Below, in pieces: positions 9,392 through 18,907 of a stretch of DNA of 64,000 nt. The stretch's first letter is position 1. Every line of letters starts with the position of its first letter. Source of the DNA: Vibrio aestuarianus (GTDB taxonomy: Bacteria; Pseudomonadota; Gammaproteobacteria; Enterobacterales; Vibrionaceae); assembly GCF_012395185.1 (NCBI RefSeq), contig NZ_JAAZTU010000005.1, positions 1-64,000 on the forward strand, given 5' to 3'. A program made the position numbers and the translations under genes. The notes beneath the pieces were generated by a model. The model saw only the letters and a program-made list of their open reading frames with translations, did not search any database and was not told the DNA's origin.

Positions 9392-10408
9392 CTAAGCAAT
9401 AGGCTTTAGCTGATCAATCGGCCAACGCGGTGTGGCTTGTACCGCTAAGTCCACCACTTCACCATTTTTCAGACGCTGCATACCAGCATAGGCAATCATT
9501 GCCCCATTATCGGTACAAAACTCAGTGCGAGGATAATACACCTCACCACCGATTTTATTAGCCAATGCAGCTAATGATTCACGCAGTTGTTTATTGGCAC
9601 TTACACCACCGGCAATAACGATACGTTTCATGCCTGTCTGCTCTAAAGCGCGGCGGCATTTGATCACCAAAGTGTCACATACAGCTTCTTGGAATGCATA
9701 AGCGATGTCCGCTCGAGTCTGCTCATCATTATCGTTTGATGCGATAGTATTGGCCGTAAACGTTTTAAGGCCAGAGAAGCTCATATCCAAACCAGGGCGA
9801 TCAGTCATTGGGCGTGGGAATTTAAAACGACCAGGGGTGCCTTTTTCCGCCAAACGAGCAAGCAGTGGACCTCCTGGGTAGTCAAGGCCCATCAATTTAG
9901 CCGTTTTATCAAACGCCTCACCTGCCGCATCATCAATCGACTCACCAAGAATTTTGTATTCACCAATTCCTTTCACTTCCACCATCATTGAATGGCCACC
10001 AGAAACAAGAACAGCAACAAATGGGAATGGAGGCGGATTATCTTCTAACATTGGGGCTAAAAGATGCCCTTCCATATGATGAACTGGCACAGCGGGCACA
10101 TTCCAAGCGTACGCTAAACTACGACCAATTGTCGCGCCAACTAACAAAGCTCCGACTAAACCAGGGCCTGCGGTATAAGCAACACCATCAATGTCAGCAG
10201 GTGTCAAATTCGCTTCCACCATCGCAGCTTTAATTAGCGGAATGGTTTTCTTTACATGGTCGCGAGAAGCAAGCTCTGGCACCACACCACCGTAATCGGC
10301 ATGCAATTTTACTTGGCTATACAGCTTGTGGGAAAGCAACCCTTTCTCATCGTCATAAATGGCGATGCCAGTCTCGTCACACGAGGTTTCAATACCAATA
10401 ATGCGCAT
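9392..10408 (-). CDS. tsaD: tRNA threonylcarbamoyltransferase TsaD
   Basis: Catalytic subunit of the complex that makes t6A37 in ANN-decoding tRNAs. At 338 aa with N-terminal [15 protein letters not shown], the metal-binding His pair in [11 protein letters not shown], and the sugar-kinase-like [10 protein letters not shown] near the C terminus. It is divergent from rpsU across 240 bp, the standard bacterial arrangement beside the macromolecular-synthesis operon. Confidence 0.97.
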   Translation of the reverse strand: MRIIGIETSCDETGIAIYDDEKGLLSHKLYSQVKLHADYGGVVPELASRDHVKKTIPLIKAAMVEANLTPADIDGVAYTAGPGLVGALLVGATIGRSLAYAWNVPAVPVHHMEGHLLAPMLEDNPPPFPFVAVLVSGGHSMMVEVKGIGEYKILGESIDDAAGEAFDKTAKLMGLDYPGGPLLARLAEKGTPGRFKFPRPMTDRPGLDMSFSGLKTFTANTIASNDNDEQTRADIAYAFQEAVCDTLVIKCRRALEQTGMKRIVIAGGVSANKQLRESLAALANKIGGEVYYPRTEFCTDNGAMIAYAGMQRLKNGEVVDLAVQATPRWPIDQLKPIA

Positions 10409-10648
10409 ATTTTTCTCAGCACGCTTTCATCAACAATCGGAAATGGCCGCCATGTTACCTTGCCTTGGCTTCGTAAACAAATTTTGTACAGACTATAATC
10501 GACAAAAGGCTTTACAAAGCCATTGCGATCGGATTAAAATTCCGCACCATTTTTGATCAAGCTGATTACAGAGCAAACCGACAAGAAATCTTGTGGTTTA
10601 GCTCTCAAAATATCAGCGTTAACGAATAACCCCTGAGGTGAAAGGCAT

Positions 10649-10864
10649 ATGCCAATAGTTAAAGTACGTGAAAACGAACCGTTCGATGTTGCATTACGTC
10701 GTTTCAAGCGCTCTTGCGAAAAAGCAGGTATCCTTTCTGAAGTGCGTCGTCGTGAGCACTATGAAAAACCAACTACCGTTCGCAAACGCGCTAAAGCAGC
10801 AGCTCAAAAGCGTCACGCTAAGAAGCTAGCTCGCGAAAACGCACGTCGCGTTCGCCTGTACTAA
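10649..10864 (+). CDS. rpsU: Ribosomal protein bS21
   Basis: Small-subunit protein bS21, 71 aa, very basic, starting [21 protein letters not shown] and ending in an Arg/Lys-rich tail. It opens the rpsU-yqeY-dnaG-rpoD operon that ties translation, replication priming and transcription initiation together. A good GAGGTGAAAGG ribosome site precedes the ATG. A TATAAT at 10494-10499 is a possible -10 box, but no convincing -35 was seen. Confidence 0.98.
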   Translation: MPIVKVRENEPFDVALRRFKRSCEKAGILSEVRRREHYEKPTTVRKRAKAAAQKRHAKKLARENARRVRLY

Positions 10865-10893
10865 TAACCCTTTTCCACTAAGGAATAAGAGTT

Positions 10894-11337
10894 ATGGCTC
10901 TGATTGATATTCTCAAAGAAGAGCAAAAATTAGCGATGAAAGCCAAGGATAAAATACGCCTTGGCACTATTCGTTTAGCTCTATCAGCAATTAAACAGCG
11001 TGAAGTCGACGAACAGATAACTCTGAGCGATGACGATATTCTTGCCGTGCTGGTTAAAATGGTTAAACAACGTCGCGACTCTGTCGCTCAATATGAAGCT
11101 GCAAATCGTCAAGATCTCGCAGATGCTGAGCAAGCAGAAATTACTATCCTTGAGGCGTTTATGCCTCAACCACTGAGCGACGATGAAGTTTCTGCATTGA
11201 TTGACAATGCAATGACAGAATCTGGCGCAGTTGGCATGCAAGACATGGGGAAAGTAATGGCTGTCTTGAAACCGCAAATTCAAGGGCGTGCAGATATGGG
11301 TAAAGTCAGCGGATTAGTTCGAACTAAACTCGCTTAA
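10894..11337 (+). CDS. YqeY/GatB-domain protein
   Basis: A 147-aa protein of the YqeY family, which resembles the tRNA-binding tail of the amidotransferase subunit GatB. Seen here are the helical N-terminal part (KEEQKLAMKAKDKIRLGTIR) and the C-terminal GKVMAVLKPQIQGRADMGKVSGLV segment. The biochemical role is not established. It lies between rpsU and dnaG, with 29 bp to rpsU and about 95 bp to the dnaG start, an insertion into the classical operon that is typical of Vibrio. Confidence 0.9.
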   Translation: MALIDILKEEQKLAMKAKDKIRLGTIRLALSAIKQREVDEQITLSDDDILAVLVKMVKQRRDSVAQYEAANRQDLADAEQAEITILEAFMPQPLSDDEVSALIDNAMTESGAVGMQDMGKVMAVLKPQIQGRADMGKVSGLVRTKLA

Positions 11338-11432
11338 ATACCCACATCAAATTGCATCAAGCCGTGCTATCCTCTGGAACGCACGGCTTGTTTGTATCTA
11401 ATCATTCGTTTTGGTCTTTTCTTTTAGGTTTT

Positions 11433-13187
11433 ATGGCAGGACACATCCCTCGTAGTTTTATTGATGATCTCCTCGCTCGACTTGATATTGTCGACATCAT
11501 AGACGCACGTGTGAAACTTAAGAAAAAAGGCAAGAACTACGGTGCATGTTGCCCATTCCATAATGAAAAAACTCCCTCATTTAGTGTAAGCCAAGAAAAG
11601 CAGTTCTATCACTGCTTTGGTTGTGGTGTGCATGGTAATGCCATTGATTTCATGATGGAGTATGAACGCCTAGAATTCGTTGATGCCATTGAAGAGCTCG
11701 CCTCGTTTGTTGGCCTTGATGTGCCCCGAGAACAACGCAGTGGCGGTGGGTTTTCATCAGCCCCCAAAGCCAATAGCGAAGAAAAACGTACCCTTTATGA
11801 TTTGATGGGCAGCATTGCACAGTTTTATCGCAATCAACTTAAAGTGGCAGCCAACCGCCATGCTATCGACTATTTGAAAGATCGAGGACTCTCAGGAGAA
11901 ATCGTTCAGAAATTTGGTATCGGCTTTATTGCTGATGAATGGGATTTGGTTCGTAAAAACTTCGGCCAACAGCGTGATGCTCAAGAGATGCTCGTGACTG
12001 GCGGCATGCTGATCGAAAACGACAAAGGCAATCGTTATGATCGCTTTCGTGGCCGAGTAATGTTCCCCATCCGCGACCGCCGTGGGCGTGTAATTGGCTT
12101 TGGTGGACGAGTAATAGGTGACGGAACACCTAAGTATCTCAACTCTCCTGAAACGCCCATTTTCCACAAAGGAAAAGAGTTGTATGGCTTATATGAAGTC
12201 ATGCAAGCCTACCGTGAACCGCCTCAAATATTGGTCGTCGAAGGTTATATGGATGTGGTAGCACTCGCACAGTATGGTGTTGATTATTCAGTAGCCTCAC
12301 TGGGTACTTCGACCACCGGTGATCACATCCAGCTATTATTTCGCCAAACCAATACTGTGGTGTGTTGCTATGATGGTGACCGAGCTGGTCGAGAAGCCGC
12401 GTGGCGAGCCTTAGAAAATGCTCTTCAGTATTTAAAAACCGGCAATACACTCAAATTTCTATTTTTGCCTGATGGTGAAGACCCTGATAGCTATGTTCGT
12501 AAATATGGCAAGGCTGCCTTCGAACAACAAATTGAACAAGCGACACCGTTGTCTAGCTATCTATTTGATAATCTAATCGAAATTCATAAACTCAATTTAG
12601 GTAACAACGAAGGTAAATCAGCACTTCGTGCTCATGCTAGCGCCTTGATAAATAAGATCCCAGACCCTTATTTTCAAGAGTTACTTGAGAAGTTGCTTGA
12701 TGAACGCACAGGCTTCGATAATCACCTTAGACAGCGACGTCAAAAAAGGGCAGAAACTAGACCACAGCCACACAAAGAGCTAAAACGAACGCCAATGCGT
12801 GAAGTGATCGCTTTGCTTATTCAAAATCCAAGCTATGCTGATATGGTACCTGACCTTTCAAGTGTCAAAACCCTTCCCATACCCGGGATAAGTTTATTGA
12901 TAGAAGTACTTGAGAATTGTCAAGAGTACCCCAATATTACAACAGGCCAACTGCTTGAGCACTGGCGTAATAGTAAACATGAGGCCCTTCTGTCTCGTCT
13001 TGCTAGTTGGGAAATCCCTCTCGTTGAAGACAATCAAGAAGAACTATTTTTAGATTCATTGGACAAAATTCTTGCTCAGTGCATCGAAAAACAAATTGAA
13101 AACCTGCAGGCCAAAGAAAGAAGCGTCGGTTTATCAACCGAGGAAAGACGGGAGCTGCTAGCACTCATGCTAGATTTAAAAGCGTAA
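11433..13187 (+). CDS. dnaG: DNA primase
   Basis: Synthesises RNA primers at the replication fork. From the ATG at 11433 the protein is 584 aa: an N-terminal CHC2 zinc finger (CCPFHNEKTPSF...HCFGCGVHG), a Toprim core (VVEGYMDVVALAQYG and the metal-binding CCYDGDRAG), and a C-terminal helicase-binding domain. An open frame runs 81 bp further upstream, but its residues do not match the family, and MAGHIPRSFIDDLL is the conserved start, preceded by an AGG ribosome site. Confidence 0.97.
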   Translation: MAGHIPRSFIDDLLARLDIVDIIDARVKLKKKGKNYGACCPFHNEKTPSFSVSQEKQFYHCFGCGVHGNAIDFMMEYERLEFVDAIEELASFVGLDVPREQRSGGGFSSAPKANSEEKRTLYDLMGSIAQFYRNQLKVAANRHAIDYLKDRGLSGEIVQKFGIGFIADEWDLVRKNFGQQRDAQEMLVTGGMLIENDKGNRYDRFRGRVMFPIRDRRGRVIGFGGRVIGDGTPKYLNSPETPIFHKGKELYGLYEVMQAYREPPQILVVEGYMDVVALAQYGVDYSVASLGTSTTGDHIQLLFRQTNTVVCCYDGDRAGREAAWRALENALQYLKTGNTLKFLFLPDGEDPDSYVRKYGKAAFEQQIEQATPLSSYLFDNLIEIHKLNLGNNEGKSALRAHASALINKIPDPYFQELLEKLLDERTGFDNHLRQRRQKRAETRPQPHKELKRTPMREVIALLIQNPSYADMVPDLSSVKTLPIPGISLLIEVLENCQEYPNITTGQLLEHWRNSKHEALLSRLASWEIPLVEDNQEELFLDSLDKILAQCIEKQIENLQAKERSVGLSTEERRELLALMLDLKA

Positions 13188-13285
13188 CCCAGTTTAAATA
13201 GTCAGCAATGAATAAATTTGTTAGTATATGTGGTTTGCATTTCGCATACTAATTCCTTCACCAGATATGAAGTTGGATACCGTCT

Positions 13286-15145
13286 ATGGATCAAAATCCG
13301 CAGTCACAGCTAAAACTACTTGTTATTAAAGGCAAAGAGCAAGGCTATCTGACCTACGCCGAAGTAAATGACCATCTACCTGCAGAAATTGTAGATTCTG
13401 AACAGGTAGAAGATATCATTCAGATGATCAACGACATGGGTATCAAGGTAGTAGAAACTGCCCCAGATGCTGATGATCTTGCTCTTAATGATGACAACGC
13501 AATCACCGATGAAGATGCGGCAGAAGCTGCTGCAGCTGCATTATCCAGTGTAGAAAGCGAAATTGGTCGTACTACAGACCCAGTACGCATGTACATGCGT
13601 GAAATGGGTACCGTAGAACTGCTGACTCGCGAAGGTGAAATCGATATCGCAAAACGCATTGAAGATGGTATTAACCAAGTTCAAAGTGCGGTTGCTGAAT
13701 ATCCAGGCACTATTCCATACATCCTAGAACAATTTGATAAAGTTCAAGCTGAAGAACTTCGCTTAACGGATCTTATTTCTGGTTTCGTTGATCCAGACGA
13801 TGACGGAACCAGCGCACCGACAGCAACGCATATCGGTTCGGAACTTGCTGAGTCTGATCTTGCTGATGAAGATGACGACGAAGATGAAGACGACGAAGAT
13901 AAAGATGATAGTGAAGAGGAAGAAGTAGACACAGGTATTGATCCTGAACTTGCTTTAGAAAAATTCACTGAGCTACGCAACACCTATCAAAATCTTCAGC
14001 TAGCGAAAAACGAACACGGAAACGATAGCGCGAAAGCCGCTCAAGCAACAGAGCTAATGCTCGATATCTTCCGTGAATTCCGTTTAACGCCAAAGCAATT
14101 TGACTATTTAGTCAATGAACTACGTAAGTCAATGGAACGTGTGCGTACTCAAGAACGCTTGATCATGAAGCATACGGTTGAATATGGCAAAATGCCGAAG
14201 AAATCGTTTGTTGCGCTATTTACCGGTAATGAGTCGAGCGATGCATGGTTTGATGAAGTATTAGCTTCAGACAAACCTTACGCCGACAAAATTAAACAAA
14301 ATGAAGAAGATATTCGCCGTTCAATCCAAAAATTGCGCATCATCGAACAAGAAACTTCTTTAACGGTTCAAAGCATTAAAGATATTAGCCGTCGCATGTC
14401 AATCGGTGAAGCGAAAGCTCGTCGTGCGAAGAAAGAGATGGTTGAAGCTAACTTACGTCTGGTTATTTCGATCGCGAAAAAATACACCAACCGTGGTTTA
14501 CAGTTCTTGGATCTTATTCAAGAAGGTAACATCGGCTTGATGAAAGCGGTTGATAAATTTGAATACCGTCGTGGTTACAAGTTTTCAACTTATGCGACAT
14601 GGTGGATCCGTCAGGCAATCACTCGTTCAATTGCAGACCAAGCGCGTACCATTCGCATTCCAGTTCACATGATCGAAACGATCAACAAGCTGAATCGAAT
14701 TTCACGTCAAATGCTGCAAGAAATGGGACGTGAGCCTCTGCCAGAAGAATTAGCAGAACGCATGCAAATGCCTGAAGATAAAATTCGCAAAGTACTGAAG
14801 ATCGCTAAAGAGCCAATCTCGATGGAGACACCAATTGGTGACGATGAAGATTCGCATCTAGGTGACTTTATTGAGGATACAACGCTTGAACTGCCTCTTG
14901 ACTCAGCGACAGCAACAAGTCTAAGAGCAGCAACTCACGACGTTCTTGCGGGTTTAACCCCTCGTGAAGCAAAAGTACTGCGTATGCGCTTTGGTATTGA
15001 CATGAATACTGACCACACTCTTGAAGAGGTGGGCAAACAGTTCGATGTAACACGCGAACGTATCCGTCAGATCGAAGCAAAAGCATTGCGTAAACTTCGT
15101 CATCCAAGCCGCTCGGAAACACTGCGCAGCTTCTTAGACGAGTAA
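13286..15145 (+). CDS. rpoD: Housekeeping sigma factor RpoD (sigma-70)
   Basis: Primary sigma factor, 619 aa. Region 1.1 is at the N terminus, region 1.2 around [16 protein letters not shown], then a strongly acidic stretch ([10 protein letters not shown], about 194-215) in the non-conserved region. Regions 2 ([36 protein letters not shown]), 3 and 4 ([24 protein letters not shown]) are complete. It closes the rpsU-dnaG-rpoD operon. With rpoS broken in this genome, RpoD would carry promoters that the two sigmas normally share. Confidence 0.98.
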   Translation: MDQNPQSQLKLLVIKGKEQGYLTYAEVNDHLPAEIVDSEQVEDIIQMINDMGIKVVETAPDADDLALNDDNAITDEDAAEAAAAALSSVESEIGRTTDPVRMYMREMGTVELLTREGEIDIAKRIEDGINQVQSAVAEYPGTIPYILEQFDKVQAEELRLTDLISGFVDPDDDGTSAPTATHIGSELAESDLADEDDDEDEDDEDKDDSEEEEVDTGIDPELALEKFTELRNTYQNLQLAKNEHGNDSAKAAQATELMLDIFREFRLTPKQFDYLVNELRKSMERVRTQERLIMKHTVEYGKMPKKSFVALFTGNESSDAWFDEVLASDKPYADKIKQNEEDIRRSIQKLRIIEQETSLTVQSIKDISRRMSIGEAKARRAKKEMVEANLRLVISIAKKYTNRGLQFLDLIQEGNIGLMKAVDKFEYRRGYKFSTYATWWIRQAITRSIADQARTIRIPVHMIETINKLNRISRQMLQEMGREPLPEELAERMQMPEDKIRKVLKIAKEPISMETPIGDDEDSHLGDFIEDTTLELPLDSATATSLRAATHDVLAGLTPREAKVLRMRFGIDMNTDHTLEEVGKQFDVTRERIRQIEAKALRKLRHPSRSETLRSFLDE

Positions 15146-15163
15146 GCAGAGCATTTAGAATAC

Positions 15164-15192
15164 AAAAGGTGAGCATGGGCTCACCTTTTTTG
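15164..15192 (+). terminator. rpoD operon terminator
   Basis: AAGGTGAGC pairs with GCTCACCTT around a 4-nt loop and is followed by a run of six T. It lies about 20 bp after the rpoD stop. Confidence 0.9.
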
Positions 15193-15288
15193 TATAAAAT
15201 GGTTTAAGTGGATAAAAACTAAGCGCATTTACCCTACTTTGCGGGTAGACACTCCGAAATGCATCCCCTATAATCGTTCACCTAATTT

Positions 15289-15364
15289 GGCCCCTTAGCT
15301 CAGTGGTTAGAGCACTCGACTCATAATCGATTGGTCCCCAGTTCAAGTCTGGGAGGGGCCACCA
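15289..15364 (+). tRNA. tRNA-Ile2, anticodon CAU (lysidine-modified); island attachment site
   Basis: A 76-nt cloverleaf: acceptor GGCCCCT/AGGGGCC, D arm GCTC...GAGC, anticodon loop CTCATAA, T arm CCCAG/CTGGG with TTCAAGT, and encoded CCA. The anticodon reads CAU, but the body is nearly identical to the E. coli minor isoleucine tRNA ileX (GGCCCCTTAGCTCAGTGGTT...), in which C34 becomes lysidine. A rpoD-adjacent position also matches ileX. It is therefore called Ile2, not Met; a tRNA caller may label it Met. Its 3' end is the attL of the island. Confidence 0.9.
15346..15364 (+). repeat. attL: 3' end of tRNA-Ile2
   Basis: The 19 bases AGTCTGGGAGGGGCCACCA cover the T-arm 3' side, the acceptor strand and CCA. 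They recur at 39959-39975 with two bases (GC) missing. Integration restored the tRNA on this side, as is usual for P4-type integrases. Confidence 0.8.
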
Positions 15365-15475
15365 CTTTCTCTTCTACATATGTCTATCAACGTCTATCTA
15401 CCCCAGTAAAATCAATACTTAGAAAGCAATCTTTGTCTATAGCTGTCTATGCTCATCTTGTAACATCCGAGTTTT

Positions 15476-15528
15476 AATGTACCATCGAATGTACCAACGG
15501 CTAAATATCGACTATTTTGGTGGTACAT
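15476..15528. promoter_or_regulatory. Left arm-type repeats before the integrase
   Basis: Two direct copies of AATGTACCA (15476-15484 and 15488-15496) and an inverted copy (TGGTACAT, 15521-15528) lie just upstream of the integrase ATG. The same motif occurs twice near attR. Their symmetry with the right end suggests integrase arm-binding or excision-factor sites; this is inference. Confidence 0.45.
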
Positions 15529-15529
15529 C

Positions 15530-16771
15530 ATGGCAAAAAGAGTAGTCCCTTTAACTAACACCCAAGTTAAACAAGCTAAAGAATCCGACAAAGAATACAC
15601 TCTCTCTGATGGTGATGGCCTTCAATTGCGTGTTAAAACGAATGGCACAAAGTTATGGATTCTGAAATACACTCATCCAATAACCAAAAAAAGAAACAAC
15701 ATAAGCTTTGGTAGTTTTCCTGATGTCTCTCTTGCCGAGGCAAGGAAAAGACGTTCTGAAGCAAAAACTCTTTTAGCTCTCAATATCGATCCAAAACAGC
15801 ATAAAGATGAACAGCTTTTAAAAGAAAGAGCAGAGCTTGAAAATACCTTTGGTAAATTTTCTGATAGATGGTTGGCACTCAAGAGAGAGAGCGTAAAACC
15901 AGAAACAGCAGATAAAGCTTATCGTGCTCTTGAGAAACATATCCTACCTAAACTTGGGAATGTCCCCATCCAAGACATCAAACCCAGAACGGTACTCAGT
16001 ATTCTTGAGCCAGTAAAAGCACAAGGAACTCTAGAAACAGTTAAAAGACTCTGCCGTATAATCAACGAGGTTATGCGTCTTGCTGTAGCATCCGGTGACA
16101 TTGAAGTAAACTACCTAGCAGACATCACTAAGCTCTTTCCGGCCCCTAAACGCCAGCATATGGTAACTATCGAACCAGAAAGACTACCAGAATTGATGCA
16201 TGCTATAGCTGGTGCAAACATTACACTATCTACTCGTTGCTTACTTGAGTGGCAACTACACACAATGACAAGACCAATTGAAAGCGCTACAGCACGTTGG
16301 CAGGACATCGATTTTGAAAATAAAGTGTGGGTTGTTCCTGAAGAAAGAATGAAGATGAAGCGTCCCCACACAATCCCTCTTACAGAGCAAACTTTGGCAC
16401 TTTTAGAAATAATGAAGCCAATCAGTGGTCATAGAGAATTCATTTTCCCAAGTAACAAAGACCCGAAAAGCCATGTAAATAGTCAGAGTGCTAATATGGC
16501 ACTGAAAAGGATGGGGTTTGAAGGACAGTTGGTTTCTCATGGGCTAAGGGCATTAGCAAGTACCACTCTCAACGAACAAGGATTTAATCCTGACGTTATT
16601 GAAGCAGCGTTAGCTCATGTTGATAAGAATGAAGTTCGGAAAGCTTATAATCGAGCTGAATATCTTGAGCAACGCAGAAAGCTCATGTGCTGGTGGAGCG
16701 ATCATATCACCGCTTCTGCTGAGGGTAATGTATCACTCACGAGACGAAAAGGGCTGAAATTGGCAGGTTGA
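15530..16771 (+). CDS. int: P4-family tyrosine integrase
   Basis: Site-specific recombinase of the island, 413 aa. An N-terminal DUF4102 arm-binding domain (YTLSDGDGLQLRVKTNGTKLW), a core-binding SAM-like domain, and a C-terminal catalytic domain with Arg in HTMTRPIESA, the His/Arg box VSHGLRALASTT, and the nucleophile Tyr in KAYNRAEYLEQR. All catalytic residues look intact, so excision is plausible. It sits 165 bp from the tRNA, reading inward, as in VSP-II and other P4-like islands. Confidence 0.94.
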   Translation: MAKRVVPLTNTQVKQAKESDKEYTLSDGDGLQLRVKTNGTKLWILKYTHPITKKRNNISFGSFPDVSLAEARKRRSEAKTLLALNIDPKQHKDEQLLKERAELENTFGKFSDRWLALKRESVKPETADKAYRALEKHILPKLGNVPIQDIKPRTVLSILEPVKAQGTLETVKRLCRIINEVMRLAVASGDIEVNYLADITKLFPAPKRQHMVTIEPERLPELMHAIAGANITLSTRCLLEWQLHTMTRPIESATARWQDIDFENKVWVVPEERMKMKRPHTIPLTEQTLALLEIMKPISGHREFIFPSNKDPKSHVNSQSANMALKRMGFEGQLVSHGLRALASTTLNEQGFNPDVIEAALAHVDKNEVRKAYNRAEYLEQRRKLMCWWSDHITASAEGNVSLTRRKGLKLAG

Positions 16772-16979
16772 TTACACATACAGCTCTATGCTTATACCCA
16801 CCACATGGAAGCGGGCGTTCTGCTAGAGCGCATAAAATAAGACTTTTATACCTTTTAGATCATAATAATAAAAACTGCTCAGGGTACGGCTTGGGGTACG
16901 GAGACGATAAAAGTCTAACTCCAAGCAATCACAAGAAAAGGGCGTTACCTTAATAGCCCCTTTAACTAACAGCCAAATA

Positions 16980-18851
16980 TTACCGCCTTGAGATAGAACT
17001 TCTTACACGCTGTACAATTACAGCATCATGGCTAGTGAAGTGGTTTAAGCTTGAGAGTTTGGTATATATTGGGCTGTTCGTAAGATCCAATTCATCTGCA
17101 TATACGTTGAGGGCATTGAGGAGCCAACCACCAAGTGCAACGATGGCGCCCCCCTTGATTCCTGCCATCTCCATTCCAGCTCCAGCAGCGACAGAAGGGA
17201 ATCCTGATATGTTTAATCGCGATATTCGTTCTTTATTTTTTTCAATTTTAGCCACTTCTTCCTTGAGCGCTCTCAGCTTATGAAACCGCTCACCTTCATC
17301 CATACCTGCAAACTGATTAACGATATTGGGTAACGAGCGCATTAGGCTATTAGACAACGCTGAGTCGAGCTCAAGAATGTCCATATCGTTATCAATAGCA
17401 AATATTTCATTAAGCAATGTACCTAACTCAGATTCTTGAATCTTCTGCGAGTGAGAGCGAACGCCATTGTAAAAACCAGTGATCACCTTGCAGGCTGCGA
17501 CTTCTGAATATTGCTCACCATCGAAAGGAAAGTGATGAGCCCTAAGTCCTTGTGCATATTCATACGCCATCGCCGCAGTTGACAATTCAAGATGAATATC
17601 CCGCCCTCTGCGCTCAAAGCCTTTGGCCGCAATCCTGGAGACCCCCAGCCTATGCGTTGATACAGCCCCCTCTTTATTGACCATGTATTCACCATATTGC
17701 CATTGCTCTGAAAGCACTTGCGCAAGGTTTTGTATAGACGCATTTTCAATAAAGGAACATTGATGAAGGAATTGATATTGCTCATCACTTGAGAAAGTGG
17801 TTCCAATTATCCCTGACTTATTCTGTATGCCTCGAATAGTTGAGGCAGCAAGCCGCCTTGAGAAAATTATCGAGTCTGGTGCAACCATAAGGATATCCGC
17901 CAGTAACTCCTGAGAATAACGGTGAATATTCTGTGGCGCTACAAACAGTAATCGACCGCGTGCCACTAGCTCTTGAAACTCATATTGACCCAGCTTAAAC
18001 ATTTCATAGAAGTACTCGGCCCCCTTATCCAATGGCAATGCAATGATGACCTGTTCGTACAGAGTTAAGTAAACCCTCAAGTTCTGACGCGGAAAAACAG
18101 ACGCATCCACGAAGCAGCGTGACTTATTTTCAACAAATTTAGGCAAAAGGAACGGAGCTTTTTGGTCTGTATCATCGCCACTGAATACCGAATGTCGATT
18201 TTGAACCCAAAAATCTTCATCCTCCTCATACCTTGTGAGCAAAGGCTTGGAGAACTGCTTTTGCATTAATCCACTAGCTGTGAGTAGTAGGTTATTGTGA
18301 GTATTAGATTTGTACTCGACCTTTCCTGGAAAATGGGAGATGGTAGGATCAAATTTAAAAACAAAGTCATAGCCTTGATAGCCTAGAGCCTCACAAATTA
18401 GCTGAATATCTTCTTGTTCACTTATCGTTATCTTCGATTTGAAAGTCAGGTTAAATTGGTTGGTGTTAAATAAAAAGTCCACATGAAATGGATGATATTT
18501 CTTAGGAATGTGTAGCACGAACAAGTTGATGGTTTCATCCATCGTCATAGGCTGCCCATGTGTGAGCGACTTTTCTAACCTGCTGCGCGATTCTATCAAA
18601 CGAAACGCTTGTGTAACTTTACTAACTATTTTGCCCGTTGGTATACCAGCAGTATGATACTTACGATAGTGTTCACTTAGTTCATCAAGCAGTGATTCAT
18701 TACCTTCTACATCCGATATAACGGCATATAGCCCCTTACCATCAGTAAATAGACCTTTGTGGTCATACCGGTGAGTATCAAATCGAAAACGCTCATAATC
18801 ATGCCTGATAGCGTCCATTAAGGGTATACTAAATGGAAATGTGTCGGTCAT
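16980..18851 (-). CDS. Unknown 623-aa protein downstream of ietAS
   Basis: Not recognised. A soluble mixed alpha/beta protein through about residue 500 with no motif I can name; around 240-350 it has a regular pattern of hydrophobic strands (RCFVDASVFP, EQVIIALPLD, GRLLFVAP, DSIIFSRR). A charged helix (about 525-548, ALKEEVAKIEKNKERISR) precedes a glycine-rich hydrophobic stretch (about 558-582) that could touch membrane. The start has a GAGGTAAGG site. It is third in line after ietA-ietS on the same strand, but an intrinsic terminator separates it from ietS, so it may be a partner, an attenuated member, or a separate cargo gene. Confidence 0.6.
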   Translation of the reverse strand: MTDTFPFSIPLMDAIRHDYERFRFDTHRYDHKGLFTDGKGLYAVISDVEGNESLLDELSEHYRKYHTAGIPTGKIVSKVTQAFRLIESRSRLEKSLTHGQPMTMDETINLFVLHIPKKYHPFHVDFLFNTNQFNLTFKSKITISEQEDIQLICEALGYQGYDFVFKFDPTISHFPGKVEYKSNTHNNLLLTASGLMQKQFSKPLLTRYEEDEDFWVQNRHSVFSGDDTDQKAPFLLPKFVENKSRCFVDASVFPRQNLRVYLTLYEQVIIALPLDKGAEYFYEMFKLGQYEFQELVARGRLLFVAPQNIHRYSQELLADILMVAPDSIIFSRRLAASTIRGIQNKSGIIGTTFSSDEQYQFLHQCSFIENASIQNLAQVLSEQWQYGEYMVNKEGAVSTHRLGVSRIAAKGFERRGRDIHLELSTAAMAYEYAQGLRAHHFPFDGEQYSEVAACKVITGFYNGVRSHSQKIQESELGTLLNEIFAIDNDMDILELDSALSNSLMRSLPNIVNQFAGMDEGERFHKLRALKEEVAKIEKNKERISRLNISGFPSVAAGAGMEMAGIKGGAIVALGGWLLNALNVYADELDLTNSPIYTKLSSLNHFTSHDAVIVQRVRSSISRR

Positions 18852-18873
18852 TTGTTTTGCCTTACCTCAGACA

Positions 18874-18897
18874 TAAAAACACGCCCGAAGGCGTGTT
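18874..18897 (-). terminator. Terminator between ietS and the 623-aa gene
   Basis: On the minus strand AACACGCC-TTCG-GGCGTGTT forms a perfect 8-bp stem with a stable UUCG tetraloop followed by TTTTT. It lies after the ietS stop and before the next gene's ribosome site, so it should end or limit transcription into that gene. Confidence 0.8.
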
Positions 18898-18907
18898 AAG
18901 TAAATCA

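Noticed and set aside
11352..11432. Longer DnaG with 27 extra residues
   Set aside because: The family begins MAGxIPRxFID; the upstream frame is intergenic sequence.
13744..13983. Serine-rich frame on the minus strand of rpoD
   Set aside because: It is the complement of the acidic Asp/Glu tract of RpoD, a composition shadow.
15289..15364. tRNA-Met, from the CAU anticodon
   Set aside because: The body matches the minor isoleucine tRNA (ileX) almost base for base and lacks the features of either methionine tRNA.
16768..16953. 61-aa frame after the integrase
   Set aside because: No ribosome site, no recognisable domain and it overlaps the end of int; likely chance.
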